64,000 nucleotides of DNA from Mytilus trossulus. Taxonomy: Eukaryota > Mollusca > Bivalvia > Mytilida > Mytilidae. Below are positions 46,892 to 58,531 of this stretch, piece by piece; the stretch's first letter is position 1, and every line of letters begins with the position of its first letter. A model generated the notes under the pieces. It searched no databases and had not been told where the DNA came from. It saw only the letters and a program-made list of their open reading frames with translations. The translations under genes and the position numbers were made by a program. Location of the stretch: assembly GCF_036588685.1 (NCBI RefSeq), contig NC_086378.1, positions 21,987,578 through 22,051,577 on the forward strand, given 5' to 3'.

Positions 46892-49800
46892 GTATTTATG
46901 ATGCAGACAGTAAAAAGAAGCCGGACGATGACGACCGAACTAAAAATGTAGGACAGCTTATAGAAACAATTAAAACAATTTTGGAAATAAAAAATGATAT
47001 ACAAAGAGCCTATGAAAATGTGGCTAAAAATAAAAAATCAACTGGAAAAGATGACGAAGATTGTATAGAAATAGAACCAGGAACAAACCCAAATAATTCT
47101 AAACCTATCAAAAGTAACAATGCTAACCATTCACTGCCATTCAAGTATTCAGAAACAGTAGACACATCGCCCATTGGTATTGCAGATCTAACCAAATCAA
47201 CTGGGGTAGAAATATATGATCTACTTTCAAAGAAACACAACAGCAATGATAGAAATTCATTAAAAATTAAACAGGCTGGAAAGAAAATCAGGGTCATCAA
47301 AAACATAAAAAAATCAGGAAAAACAACGGAAGATGCGAAACGAAAAATATTATTTTTTCAAAGAAACAAAAGTGTCAAGATTAATCTGCCAAAGAAAGTG
47401 CAACCTACTTCTTCTAAACCTGCCAATATAGATTCCAAACAACCGAAGGATTCACTGACCCCAACTGAAACAGATGAGTCCCAACCATCGTCTGCAAAAG
47501 TACATTCCGAGATCATTCATGATGTTAAGAACGAAGCTGTACTGTTAAATTCAGAATCTCTGTCTGAAACACCAACAGACAGAGTTATCATGCTTATTAA
47601 TTCACAGCCTACTATTAATATTTTGAAAACTGATACTGTACTGCCTGAAACTACAAAAGCAGTAAGTGAAACTGCAAAAAGTGAAAGAAAAACAAGCAAA
47701 TCACCAACAAATTCAATGGCTCAGCGTAATGTCACGAGAAACACAGTTTCAGTTAAACCCAAAACAACAGTGCCTAAGAAGTCATCTAAGGGAAGTGTTA
47801 CATCATTAGATGATTTAAACAGTTCAAAAAGAGATTTTATATTACCTAAAACTTCAGGCCCGGTAAATAACATTAATGTAATGTCAAAATCGACTCTTTC
47901 GTCAACCAAGCAAAATGGTGTTATGGATGGTGGCCAGAAAAAGAATATTATACCGTCTGGATCATCTGCTACAAGTCAACCAAAGACGTCTCATGGCAGA
48001 AAACCTTCACATACAGAACCTTCAATTACAGTAAGTAAACCAACTATTGCCAATGATGTTTTAAACATAATACCTTCACATGATGATGAAAATCCTAAAA
48101 GCATTTCTAGAAATTCAAAACTGATCACTGGAATTAAAGTCGGTGGTAACAAACCTCTATTGCGAACAAATGATTTTTCATATACAAATAAACTTACCAG
48201 TCAACAGAAGGGCTTAAGTGTCATAAAAGAGCCAGTAACCATATCAAAATCCATGTCCAATCCTTCTGATGAAAATCAATCGTCATCTAACAAGGAATTG
48301 TCAATAAAAGGAGTATTGGATACAACAACCCTGAGTTCACCATTACCCGTATCTAATGACAGAATCCACACCACAAAAAATACTGATGAACAAACACAAA
48401 CTGATATAAACAATGACAACCCCGTAACATCTGTAACCCAAACCGATTCTCCTATCAAAATTTCCAATACGAAACGTACTTTAGAATCAACTATTGTGTC
48501 TGTAAAGAAAATAAAAGAAAATTTGAAAACCACAGATGGGAAACATGATGATAAAATATTTGGAAAAGGACTAGTTACAGATGAAGACAAGTCAAATACA
48601 AAACCAAAGTCCCCTCTAGTCAATAAAGATACAATGCTGAACGAGAATGTAGGAGAGGACACGAAGATACTTGTTGTGGGTCAATTAAGTCCATCAATTA
48701 TAACAGGTATCGGTCGGCTTGCTTCGGAACCTGTTGAATCAGGAAAACTTTCTATGCCTCATGGAGTATTAAATAGTAATGCATTTGTTGTAAATTCTGG
48801 GCCAAGATTTGTGAATAATCATGTTTCAATGGAAAAGATAAACAGAAAACAAACCATAGATGGACTAAATAAAGGACAGAAAATAGTAAATAAATTATCA
48901 AATAGCGACATGCCTTCAAACGATGATCAAAGTAGTATTAACATCATAACCACGGATTACATTTCGAAAACTGGAAATTTACAAGTGTCTAAAGAAACAA
49001 CCGTTCAGCCTGAACATAATACCGTGCCAGGTTCCATTGTCACGGGTTCATTAGGTATAGACCAAGTAGTTGCTAGGAATACACTTTCAGCCCGCCCCAC
49101 ATTCGTTTCAGTTGTGCCTTCTCCGCCTAAAAGTCATTTATCAAATTTCATTGAGAAAAATTTCGATGACCAAGCGGTTAATGGAAAAAGAGTGCAAAGT
49201 ATCAACCTTTTAAATGTGTCACCTAACAAGAAGACAAATATCGACGATCAAGCGGTTAATGGAAACAAAGTTCAAAATATCAACCTTTTAAATGTGTCAC
49301 CTAACAAGAAGACAAATTTCGACGATCAAACGGTTAATGGAAACAGAGTGCAAAATATCAACCTTTTAAATGTGTCACCTAACAAGAAGACAAATTTCAA
49401 CGATCAAGCGGTTAATGGAAACAGAGTTCAAAATATCAACGCTTTAGATGTGTCACCTAACGAGAAACCAAATTTCGATGATCAAGCGGTTAATGGAAAC
49501 AGAGTGCAAAATATCAACACATTGAATGTGTCTCCTAACGGGAAAACAAATTTCGATGATCAAGCGGTTAATGGAAAAAAAGTGCAAAATATCAACACAT
49601 TGAATGTGTCTCCTAACGGGAAAACAAATTTCGATGATCAAGCGGTTAATGGAAACAGAGTGCAAAATATCAACACATTGAATGTGTCTCCTAACGAGAA
49701 AACAAATTTCGATGATCAAGCGGTTAATGGAAAAAGAGTGCAAAATATCAACACATTGAATGTGTCTCCTAACGGGAAATCAAATTTCGATGATCAAACG

Positions 49801-50476
49801 GTTAATGGAAACAGAGTGCAAAATATCAACGCTTTTGGTGGGTCTCCTAACGAGAAAACAAACTTCGATGATCAAGCGGTTTATGGGAACAGAGTGCAAA
49901 ATATCAACGCTTTAAATGTGTCACCTAACGAGAACACAAATATTAGCAATTCTATAACGCTTAATTTGAAAGTTCACAGCGATGGCGGAAACAGTATTCA
50001 CAACACGTTTGATAATAATGTCAACTCGGACCTTTTTAAAAGTGGCGTGTCTGTCAAAACTTTGTCAACCGATTCACCTGTTTCATCCAACACCGATGAA
50101 TCTTTGTTCGTTGTTACCGCATCACTTCAAAGCACACAAACCAAAGTTCAGAAGGCTAAATCAAATGAGGATAAAAATAAATCTATGGGCACAATAGTTG
50201 TTCCAAACAAACAAATGGCTGGTTTTGTACCAATGAAAACTATTGTCGATCCATTAGAACAGTTCTCTAAGAATAAAACAGAATTTTCTGATGACCAACA
50301 AATAAAAGACAATATTTCTGCTGGTAAAACACCATCTAAGGTACCAACTGGATTAACCATTCAAATCCTTCCATCAAACAACGATGGAAACGCACATGTA
50401 GGTTCCAAGAAAGCAATGAGTAGGTTTTCCAGGAAATTAAAAAAGACCGGGAAAATAGCTGTTATATCAAAACCTG
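46892..50476 (+). CDS. Large secreted repeat protein, exon 2 (1195 codons)
   Basis: The acceptor TTATATTTAG|GT and donor CCTG|GTAAGT bracket 3585 nt, exactly 1195 codons, phase 1 on both sides. The chain begins IYDADSKKKPDDDDR, then a helical stretch (QLIETIKTILEIKNDIQRAY) and a lone Cys (DEDCIEIEPG). The next ~700 residues are Ser/Thr/Lys/Asn-rich, without domains and with many N-x-S/T sequons. Ten 26-residue repeats (49162-49941) follow, then a Ser/Asn-rich end with a basic stretch (SRFSRKLKKTGK). Cysteine is nearly absent. This fits an extracellular, largely disordered scaffold such as a shell-matrix, mantle or byssus-associated protein. I do not recognise a named family. All other open frames over it are shadows. 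Confidence 0.85.
49162..49941 (+). repeat. Ten 78-bp coding repeats (26 residues each)
   Basis: Ten units fill 780 bp with no indel. The consensus begins FDDQAVNGNRVQNIN, continues TLNVSPNGKTN and then restarts. Units 1-3 have LLNVSPNKK and codons TCACCTAACAAG. Units 5-8 have TLNVSPN(G/E)K and TCTCCTAACG. Units 4, 9 and 10 have AL or AF variants. Hydrophobic residues (F, A/V, V, I, L, V) alternate with polar ones, which could suit a beta-strand or beta-solenoid coil, but that is inference. Confidence 0.95.
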
Positions 50477-50816
50477 GTAAGTAGAAAATAATTATAATAA
50501 ACTGTTTGTCAAAACAACAACAACAAAAATAAACATTTATCAGTACGCAACTGGAATCAGCTCAAGGTTCAAAATAAACGCATTAACATGTGCAATGCTA
50601 TACAGTGAACTAGTAAAACCAGTATTAAGGATCCTGTCAACCAATCAGTTAAACTGTACTTGGCACAACCTTTAAGAATGTTCAACCCTCGATGCACTTC
50701 TATTTCGTATTTCATTTTCCCTTTAACTTTTCTTATGTGGCTCTGATAAGTCTTTTGCAGATGAAATGAACGTTTTGCGTACAAAATTTATAACCGTTGT
50801 ATCTTAAAAGAGTTTT

Positions 50817-51530
50817 TATACGACTGCAAAAATAAATTGCGGCTGTATAATGGTACGGCGATTGTCCGATGACATTTAGTTTCCAGACAATAACATGATT
50901 TAAGTGTATAAATCTCTATGAAATTGTGTTGCAAGGTTCATACAACAAAACAAGAACAAGGCGACACATAATGGACTAAAAGAAACGATTTTCTAGTTTC
51001 AGGACAATAATTTGTGTATAAGTGTATGGATCTCTGTGAAATTGCACAACAAGGTTCCGTTCCCAAAAAGGAAGTTTGGCATTTTGATTTTGAGAGCCGT
51101 GTCCCTAATCGTTAAGGAATTAGGGCAAAACATTTTTTGAATACTTTGTATACATTGCTAATTTCTTGGCCAATTTTAATGAGGTTTCATTCAAAGTCTT
51201 CAATACTTGGGATTCTTTAATATGCTATATCTAACCGTGTTAATATGTTTTTGATTTTTGAATTGGCTCACATTGAGGACCAACGGTTCCAATATTTAAC
51301 TTAGTTTGGTTTCATAAAAACATTCATTATTGAGGTTCCAAAACTTATTATGTATTTAAAGTTTGAATATTGGACCATAATAAGTAAATGGCCAATTTCT
51401 ATTTATCTGAAGTCCTTTCACATTCATTGTGTCGGAAATCTATGCGGTGTGGAATATTTAATCACAATCAAAGTTTAGAGCTTTATCAAGCCTGGATGTT
51501 GTATCATTATTGCCCCTAACCTTTCAGGGT
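50817..51530. repeat. GTATAATGG / CTAGTTTCAGGACAATAA repeat copy
   Basis: ATACGACTGCAAAAATAAATTG, GGCTGTATAATGGTACGG, CTAGTTTCAGGACAATAATTTG, TCACAATCAAAGTTTAGAGC and CTTTCAGGGTTTGACCTCTTGG follow the order of the 37625-38500 copy. Confidence 0.65.
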
Positions 51531-52034
51531 TTGACCTCTTGGGTCGTATCAAGAAGTAGAATAAAAAAATAACCGCTTTCCTAAAATGATAAACAACAAA
51601 ATGCTCATTGTATAGAATAAAATAATATAAAAATAAGGAGATGTGTTCAAATGAAGTGGATGTAAGCAAGTAAAAAATCTTATTTCTACTCATAAAACAA
51701 GGAAATATTCAAAATTAAGGAATACTGAAAACAGTTTAACAGAATTGCTCCATATTCACGAATTTTAAGGGTTGCAAAACGAAAAGTCCCATATCAAATG
51801 GTTAAACAAATGCTCTAACACATAAAACAAATTGAAAACAACTGTCAATAATGTGTCATATTCATGCTTTTGTTTAGGCATTTCCTTATGTAGAAAATGG
51901 TGGATTATATATAATTATACAGCTAGATAAACCTATCAGTAGTTGACAAGTGCATAGAGTTAAGCTCATTAAATTCACAACAATTTATATCAAAACAAAC
52001 AGACAATAGAGGAAGAAAGGTCAAGAATTTGTGT

Positions 52035-52400
52035 ACAGCATTCAACATTTGTGTTATAATTTTTTGTTGTGATTCTTTGTTACATATTTATTTGTTTTTA
52101 TAGTGATTTTAAGATTATAACACAATGTTGATTGCTGTATCCCAATTTTAGCCATTTTATCTATTATGTCTGTTTATTTTGCGCACACAGCGTTGTCAAT
52201 ATAATAGAATGTAATGCGACTGTCATACAAGTGAGAGTTTAGGTAGCAATAAAGCCATTTTTAATTCATCATTTTCTACTTAAGAAAATGCCTGTTTCGA
52301 GTGTTTGAAATTTTGATTTTGACATATGATTAGGGACTTTGAGTTTTGAATTTTTACTGCAAGACTAACAGGTAATTTTTGTTAAGTTAATACGCAATTT
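52035..52400 (+). repeat. GCGACTGTCATACAAGTGAG repeat, copy 1
   Basis: CACAATGTTGATTGCTGTATCCC, TGTCTGTTTATTTTGCGCAC and GTAATGCGACTGTCATACAAG recur in order in copy 2 at 54530-54930, and GTAGAAAATGGTGG in reverse lies at 51891. It probably forms the body of the element whose 3' end carries the hammerhead. Confidence 0.6.
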
Positions 52401-52569
52401 TTACCATCAAGGTTTTGTTTTTTCCTGATGAACTGCTTTAGCTACGCCTTTGGGAGCATTTTATTCTGTATTAAGAAGACCGTTCAATAATACTTCAAAC
52501 GCACTTCCAGGTTGACTTGAATACGTGTGTCCCATTCCTTTTACAGTATCTGTTTAGTAGAGAAAACAG

Positions 52570-53060
52570 TACATCCCCGATGTTCCATTTAACCAGAATA
52601 AAAAAAAACACACATGAGAAAATAGCTTGAAAATACGACTTGAGTGATACCGGATGAGTCGATATTGTAGAAGTCGTCTACTATGCTTGCATAATCCGGC
52701 TTACAACCACTGGGTCGATGCCATTGCTGGTTGTTTTACTAGCCCAGTATTCAGCACTTCTGTGTTGACATGAATTATGATTGATATGGTCATAATTAGA
52801 AATCAACTGTGAACAAAACTTTACATTTTCGAAATACTAAGGATTTTCTACCTCAGTAATAGATAATCTTTGCTGTAAAACTGTTAGGAATTTTTGGTAT
52901 TCAATGCTTTTCAACTTCGTATCTTATTTGTGTTTTTCACTTTTTTTCTACTTGAGCGTCCACACTGAGTCTTTCACAGACGTAACGCGCTTCTAGCGCA
53001 AATATAACATTTCAATCTGGATATCTATGATGAGTGTATCTACTATGCTTGCATTATCTG
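52570..53060 (+). mobile_element. Decayed hammerhead-bearing repeat
   Basis: TCGATGCCATTGCTGGTTG, TTCGAAATACTAAGGATTTTC and CAATGCTTTTCAACTTCGTA are the plus-strand version of the repeat at 55995-56210. At 52954-53000 the hammerhead region reads GAGCGTCCACACTGAGTC, TTTCACAGACGTAACGCGC and TTCTAGCGC. The catalytic CTGATGA is reduced to CTGA and GAAA has become GTAA, so this copy should not self-cleave. Confidence 0.55.
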
Positions 53061-54115
53061 GTATAATGTATTCTCATCATGATAATGCAACTATCTCTCT
53101 TTTGCTTACACTTGTTTTCATGATTTATCATAAAGACCCATAGGTTGATAAATTTTTGATTATTTCTTCGGTGACAGTATCATTTGAAGACTAATGACAA
53201 ACTTTAGCATTGCTTGCTGAAAAAAGTGAAATTCGTTACTTTAGACAGAAATTGTTTCTGTCTTATATCATGCTAAAAAAATTCAATCAAAACATGCATC
53301 TCAAAATAATCATGATGAATGTTGTTACTATTTTTACAAGCTTGTAATAACTCCAACTGTATAATTCTTGGAAATACACAATTTTAATGGAGACTAACGT
53401 TTTTTGTTTGAAGACTATTTTGACTGAAGTTGTTATTTTCATACGCTTCGAATAAAGATTAAAGAATTGTAAGTGTCTTTTATTTAAGGTTATTTGTCAG
53501 ACAGTAATGAGAAAAGGTTATGATAAATATTCAGCACAAGGTACATAGCCGTGACATTACCCCCGTCAATCTTTTGAATTTGGCCCCAATATGGTTGTTC
53601 AATTAGATAGGTTAATTTGCCATTGTTTAGGGAATATGCGAATATTTAGGTTATGGATTCATTGAAAGTCTATTTTATGATGGTTCAGACTCTAGTCCGA
53701 ATATTATGATAAAATGATTTGAAATTATGTGTAACTTTAATTTTTAACAAAATCTGCACAAATTCACAACTTTAGAAATCTCCATACTCACAAAAAGAGT
53801 TATTATGGAGAATAGAGTTGTCAAAATCTAATTAGAAAAATTCTTGATCTGAATAAATTAGCACATGTAAGTGTGTTAAATTAAAAAGTTTAAAAGTTTT
53901 TCTCTAGTCGAATAAAATTAGCTATCATTCTTAATTTGTATGCTTAATTTTAACTTTCGAACAAGATGTAATTTGTATTCATACTATATATGGAATCTGA
54001 CGCCAGTTGACAGGCTAAGTTGACCTTGGATGGATTTGAATATTATTGAATGAAATTTTTGGTCATATAGCTTTCAGTTCTTATGCATCCTAGGCTTTTA
54101 ATTTATTTGCTTTAG

Positions 54116-54130
54116 GTGTTCCTGATAAAG
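54116..54130 (+). CDS. Candidate 15-nt micro-exon (GVPDKG)
   Basis: The acceptor TTTATTTGCTTTAG and donor AAAG|GTAAAA enclose 15 nt. With the single G left by exon 2 it reads GVPDK and leaves G for exon 3, so phase 1 on both sides and no frame change: ...SKP-GVPDK-GTSGSQ.... The pyrimidine tract before it is good. Chance sites of this kind are common, so support by transcripts is needed. Confidence 0.3.
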
Positions 54131-54369
54131 GTAAAAAAAAATGGTATTAACAATATGTGGATTCTTAAATATTCTAAAGAACTTCTGGATAATTTTAAAT
54201 CTCGGTCTGTTCCTGAAATAAGTTCTAACATAATTTTTGATTTTTTTACCCTGTATACCACCATTCCCTATGCAAAATTATACTTTTTTTAAATACTTTG
54301 TACGACAAAATTATATTATATTTCTTCCTATGTGACATTTATATTTCTGACGTCATTCACGCTAAAAGA

Positions 54370-54500
54370 GGGACAGTCAAACTCATAAATCGAAAATAAA
54401 CTGACAACGCCATGGCTAAAAATTAAAAGGACAAACAGACAAACAATAGTACACATGACACAACATATTACACTAATGAATAAACAACACGAACCACAAT
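54370..54500 (+). repeat. CTCATAAATCGAAAATAAACTGAC repeat
   Basis: GAGGGACAGTCAAACTCATAAA, CTGACAACGCCATGGC and ACAAACAATAGTACACATGAC match the 34812 copy. Confidence 0.6.
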
Positions 54501-54529
54501 CAATGCATGTGGTTTTTTAAATTGATAGA

Positions 54530-54935
54530 TGCTTTGTGTGGTTTTTACTTATATATTTGTTTGTTTTGAAATTGCGACACAATGATGACTGCTGTACCCA
54601 TATTGTGACTACTTTACCTATTGTAACTGTTTTGTTCACACATCATTGTAAATGTAATGGAATTTGATGCGACTGTCATACACGTGAGATGTTTAGCGTT
54701 ATAAAAAAAAACACAAAACATACCAACAAAAAAACAGGTTCAATCCACCATTTTCTACATTTGAAAATCCCTGTACTAATTCAAGAATATGACAGTTGTT
54801 GTCTATTCGTTTGATGTGTTTTATCATTTGATTTTGCCATTTGATTAGGTACTTTCCGTCTTGAATTTTCCTCGGAGTCCAGTATTTTTGTGAATTTTCT
54901 CTTTTTTTTAAGAAACGCGCGTCTAGTGGATGAAA
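54530..54935 (+). mobile_element. GCGACTGTCATACACGTGAG repeat with truncated hammerhead
   Basis: It is copy 2 of the 52035 repeat (ACACAATGATGACTGCTGTACCC, GATGCGACTGTCATACACGTG, CCACCATTTTCTACATTTG). It ends at 54912-54929 with GAAACGCGCGTCTAGTGG, the 3' half of the hammerhead core. The CTGATGA half is missing, replaced by a T-run. It links this repeat body to the hammerhead family. Confidence 0.6.
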
Positions 54936-55994
54936 TATAAAGTGTGGTTTAAATTTTTTAGTAGAACAGTTTTATTTTACCTTGACATCATTTTCAAGGT
55001 TCATTGATCAATGTTAAGTTTTTATGTTTTGGTCTGTTTTTCTTAAACTGTACATATTTTTTTTTCTTTCCAAAAATCCAAAATAACAACGTATTTATCT
55101 AAAAGAAAATAGATTGAAATAGATTGCTTAAAAAGAATGTAATAATGGTCTTATAATTTGTATGATTCATTGCGTACAAGACAACCAAGAATAGACCATG
55201 AAACGACACAAATACTATTAATAAGATTGCTTAAAATGTCGATTAGTTTACCATAATGGTAGATTTAGTTCCTTAAGATACCTTAAGATAAAAGTACATA
55301 TTAATGTAGTTGGTTATGAAACCACACCAGTTAAAAGTTTAGTTGGTTTTTTTTAAACTAAAAATTACACAATGTTATCATTCTGGTGTCTGTGATCAGT
55401 TTAATTATCCCCATGCTATCCTCGAAGCTGGTTTTGGTATAAACAAATGTGTGGTAAATGAGTACATAAGATTAACTTAGTATAAGAAAACAGATTATCA
55501 ATATCGGTAACTATATATTTTCATATACTTTTATCCTATTCTGTTTTTTAAATAACAGTACACATAACACACCATGGAAAACTAAAGATTGAGCATAACG
55601 AATCATTATAAAAAAACCAAGGGGTGATATCAGATGTTCTTGAAAGGTAAGGGAAGATTTTGCTCCACATGTGGCAATTGCCATGTTGTTGAAATAAGTA
55701 CAAGTCTATTTGGTAATTACAAAGAAGGACACTTATGATTACGATGGTTGGTACTGTCAGGAACTTTAACATGCTTTAGCTCGTTTTTGGTTTGTTTGAC
55801 TGTGGAAGTTTTGTTGAAGACTTCTGACCTGTAGCTGTCCTTTTGGTTGTTTGTATCTTTTTTGTTATTGTCTAGTTGGCATGTATTCAACCATTTAAGC
55901 GCTTCTTAACCATTAGTGTTATAGGAAGTACACTGATTCCTCATAAGTACATAATAACAAACAAATAGTTATCAAAGGTACCATGATCATAATT

Positions 55995-56345
55995 TAGTAC
56001 GCAAGACGCGCGTTTCGTCTACAAAAGACTCATCAGTGACGCTCAAATAAAAATATTTATAAAACCAAACAAGTACAAAGTTGAGCATTGAGGATCCGAA
56101 ATTCCAAAAAGTTGTGCCAAATACGGCTAAGGTATTCTATGCCTGGGATAAGAAAATCCTTAGTTTTTCGAAAATTTCAAAGACTGTTGAGTTGACCAAT
56201 TTTAGCATTCACTACAATAACTTGAATCTAACAGTTATAGCAGTAGTTATACGTATGGATATTCTACACAATGCATGTAAGAAGATAACTTTAATTCAAA
56301 CTAATGAACTTCAATGCTTCAAACTCACACCACATCTTCCTATAT
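55995..56345 (-). mobile_element. Hammerhead-bearing repeat, reverse orientation
   Basis: The segment from TAGTACGCAAGACGCGCG to CCGAAATTCCAAAAAG, AGGTATTCTATGCCTGGGAT and AAAATCCTTAGTTTTTCGAAAA is the complement of the repeat at 52570-53060, with its 3' end (hammerhead) at the low coordinate. A SINE fragment (CTCACACCACATCTTCCTATA) follows at 56324-56345. The 91-residue open frame is a repeat artefact. Confidence 0.65.
55998..56044 (-). ncRNA. Hammerhead ribozyme motif, intact core
   Basis: The minus strand reads GAGCGTCA, then CTGATGA (56036-56030), stem II GTCT (56029-56026), loop, AGAC (56020-56017), GAAA (56016-56013), CGCGCG, UC with cleavage expected after 56005, then TTGCG. All invariant residues are present and stem II is perfect. 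Stem I pairs GCGTCA with TTGCGT with one mismatch, where the family consensus TGGCGT (from memory) would pair fully. Stem III is the loopless palindrome ACGCGCGU. This is the mussel retrozyme/Penelope-type hammerhead as I know it. It lies antisense in intron 2. Confidence 0.75.
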
Positions 56346-56499
56346 CTATTTGTTAAACTATTCAAGACGTTAATAAACGATGCAGGCAAATGATTTTGTA
56401 TAGGGTTTTTTATTGTACAAATCGATATTAAAAAGTACATCATTGATTTTCCTTTCCTGATAATCAAAATTACAGTATCTTATATATTTTATGTTTTAG

Positions 56500-58371
56500 G
56501 AACAAGTGGTAGTCAAACGCTGTCGACAGCCACTGAAAAACAACACCATATGGATATGGATGATTTGTATGAAAATAAACATACACGAACCACTAATGTG
56601 GATGGTTCTGAACCAACCTCTACAAACAAACAGCCATCTAAAAGGATACTTATGTTCCCAGGAATGGTACAAAGTATAACTAATTTTGAAAATAATAGAG
56701 TGTTATACAATGCATTCCGGAAATATAAACTTGCTAGCCTGAAACGACAGCGAAGATCAATATCAATCCCTTCGTTCTTACAAAAGCGACTGGACAAACC
56801 CATAAAAGTTTACAATAATGCTTATGAATCAGGTAAACGTAGGCAGAATTCAATTCAAATCAAAGGAACGAATAAAGTTCGAAAGATGTTTTTTGAAGTT
56901 CCAAACAATACTCACGGTAGTATTAAAACACATACCGAATCATACAAAGGCTCGAAGCTTTTAAAGACTGAACCAGTAATGAAAGTGTCATCGAACTCTG
57001 CATTAGATAACATGAAAAATTCTGTTCATCAGAGTGAAAAGTATAGTGGATCGTCGGGAGTTGTTATTCATCAATATACAACCGAAAAACCTAGACTACA
57101 AAAACGCAGGAAAAGTCGGCACACAAAAAGACATATCAAAGACGGTCTATTTCGAAGGATAAGTAAATCTTTGTCAAATGGTCTACCCATTTATTCAAAA
57201 GCTAAAACGGAAAGTACTCTGGAGAAAAAACCTACGAAACCAGACAACAGGTTAACTCATGGTAATGGAATGCGAATTAATCTTGGTAATATTAAACAAA
57301 CTCAACAGGCAACATCTCGTTCGAAGGATGTTATCAAAGTGAACAAGAAGAACTATGATTTATCCCAATCAAGAGCATTCATGTCTGGTGACCATTATCC
57401 TGCTTCCAAGACTGCAATCAAACCGATGAATGTCTTTTATGATACAAAATTTGAATTACCAAAAACATCAAATTCTGCTGATAGCTTTCCAAAACCAAAT
57501 GATCAGTGGTATGAAATGCCTCAATCAAATACAAAGTCGATACTTAAAACTAATCAACATAATATAAACAATGATAATAATCACAATTCATTTCCGGTTG
57601 ATACTGCTATAACTTTAAATAGACGAAAGATGCCAACATACAAATCGCCATTTATACCTTCAAACCAGATGATCGATACTCCTAGCAACATAGACGTTGT
57701 AAGGCCTACTAAAATATTATCATACCACAGCAGTGATTCATCAAGCAATGGCCTTTCTTCAACGCCGGATAAGTCTTTCGCGTTTAACCCGCAACCCCAT
57801 CATGACAGCATCACTGACAGAACGAAGTTTGTATCTGGATTATCAGAGTTTAACGATATGGCGGTGGAAAATGATTTCCCTAATTTCAACAATCGTAAGC
57901 CTTCTGAATCAAACCTCAATGGACAAACTGATTATATACTTAACTTGAATGATATAGGGACTGGTCAGATTGAAAAAAGTCCTTTAGATAATGTTCGTCC
58001 AAACGTCATCAACTTGTCAAATATTAAAATAGTGCCAGGCGGGTGTATAATCGAAGGCAGGTTCTATCGTTATGAAGAACTTCCAAAGTTTATTCAGGAT
58101 TTTTATGATAATAAAACAAAAAACGAACATCTTAAACTGTCGCTCGGAGATGTTGAAAATGTTTTAAACGATTATACGGAAAACACAGGTTCTATTTCTC
58201 AAAGTTTCTCAAATGATTTCCCAATGTTAGAGCTGATTAAAGGGAACGATTCCAGTCCTTTTTCTATACAACTCCCAGGAGATTCTCAAGGATATGACAT
58301 ATTAGTGGATCCAAACCTCCATGAAGGTTCACTAGAGTTAGCTGTTTTACACGCTAATAATTTCGCAGCAG
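56500..58371 (+). CDS. Large secreted repeat protein, exon 3 (624 codons)
   Basis: The acceptor TTATGTTTTAG|GA and donor GCAG|GTAAGT bracket 1872 nt, a whole number of codons, phase 1 at both ends. It starts TSGSQTLSTATEKQHH, and ILMFPGMVQ lies early in the exon. KRQRRS (56742-56759) is an R-x-R-R site that proprotein convertases such as furin could cut, and KRR and KRRKSRH follow. The middle is Ser/Asn/Lys-rich. Near the end a more structured block appears: VINLSNIKIVPGGCIIEG then RFYRYEELPKFIQDFYDN, with the exon's only cysteine, then a polar end. The exon is symmetric, so skipping would keep the frame. Function is not known; extracellular scaffold is inferred from the signal peptide and composition. 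Confidence 0.85.
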
Positions 58372-58531
58372 GTAAGTGACTTAAATTTGATATAAATCCA
58401 AGCATGTAATGTTCACTACAGCATTTCCTCTCAAGAATTTGATAAAAAGCATTAAAGATGGTCACTTTTTTTCAGTTAATGGTCCTTTGACTCATTTCTA
58501 TTAGATTTTACGTAAATATAAAAAAAAAAAA

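Larger units (their letters stand above)
50477..56499 (+). other. Intron 2 of the secreted-protein gene
   Basis: A GT-AG intron of about 6 kb. It contains GTATAATGG-type repeats (50817-51530), two copies of a GCGACTGTCATACAAGTGAG repeat, three hammerhead-family copies, and a candidate 15-nt exon. No other coding signal is seen. Confidence 0.6.

Noticed and set aside
48276..48662. Minus-strand open frame of 128 codons over exon 2
   Set aside because: It lies antisense to a strongly supported exon, has low-complexity content and no independent start or splice evidence.
49453..49743. Minus-strand open frame with a repeated protein (96 codons)
   Set aside because: It is the antisense of the 78-bp coding repeat. 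Any open reverse frame of one unit repeats automatically.
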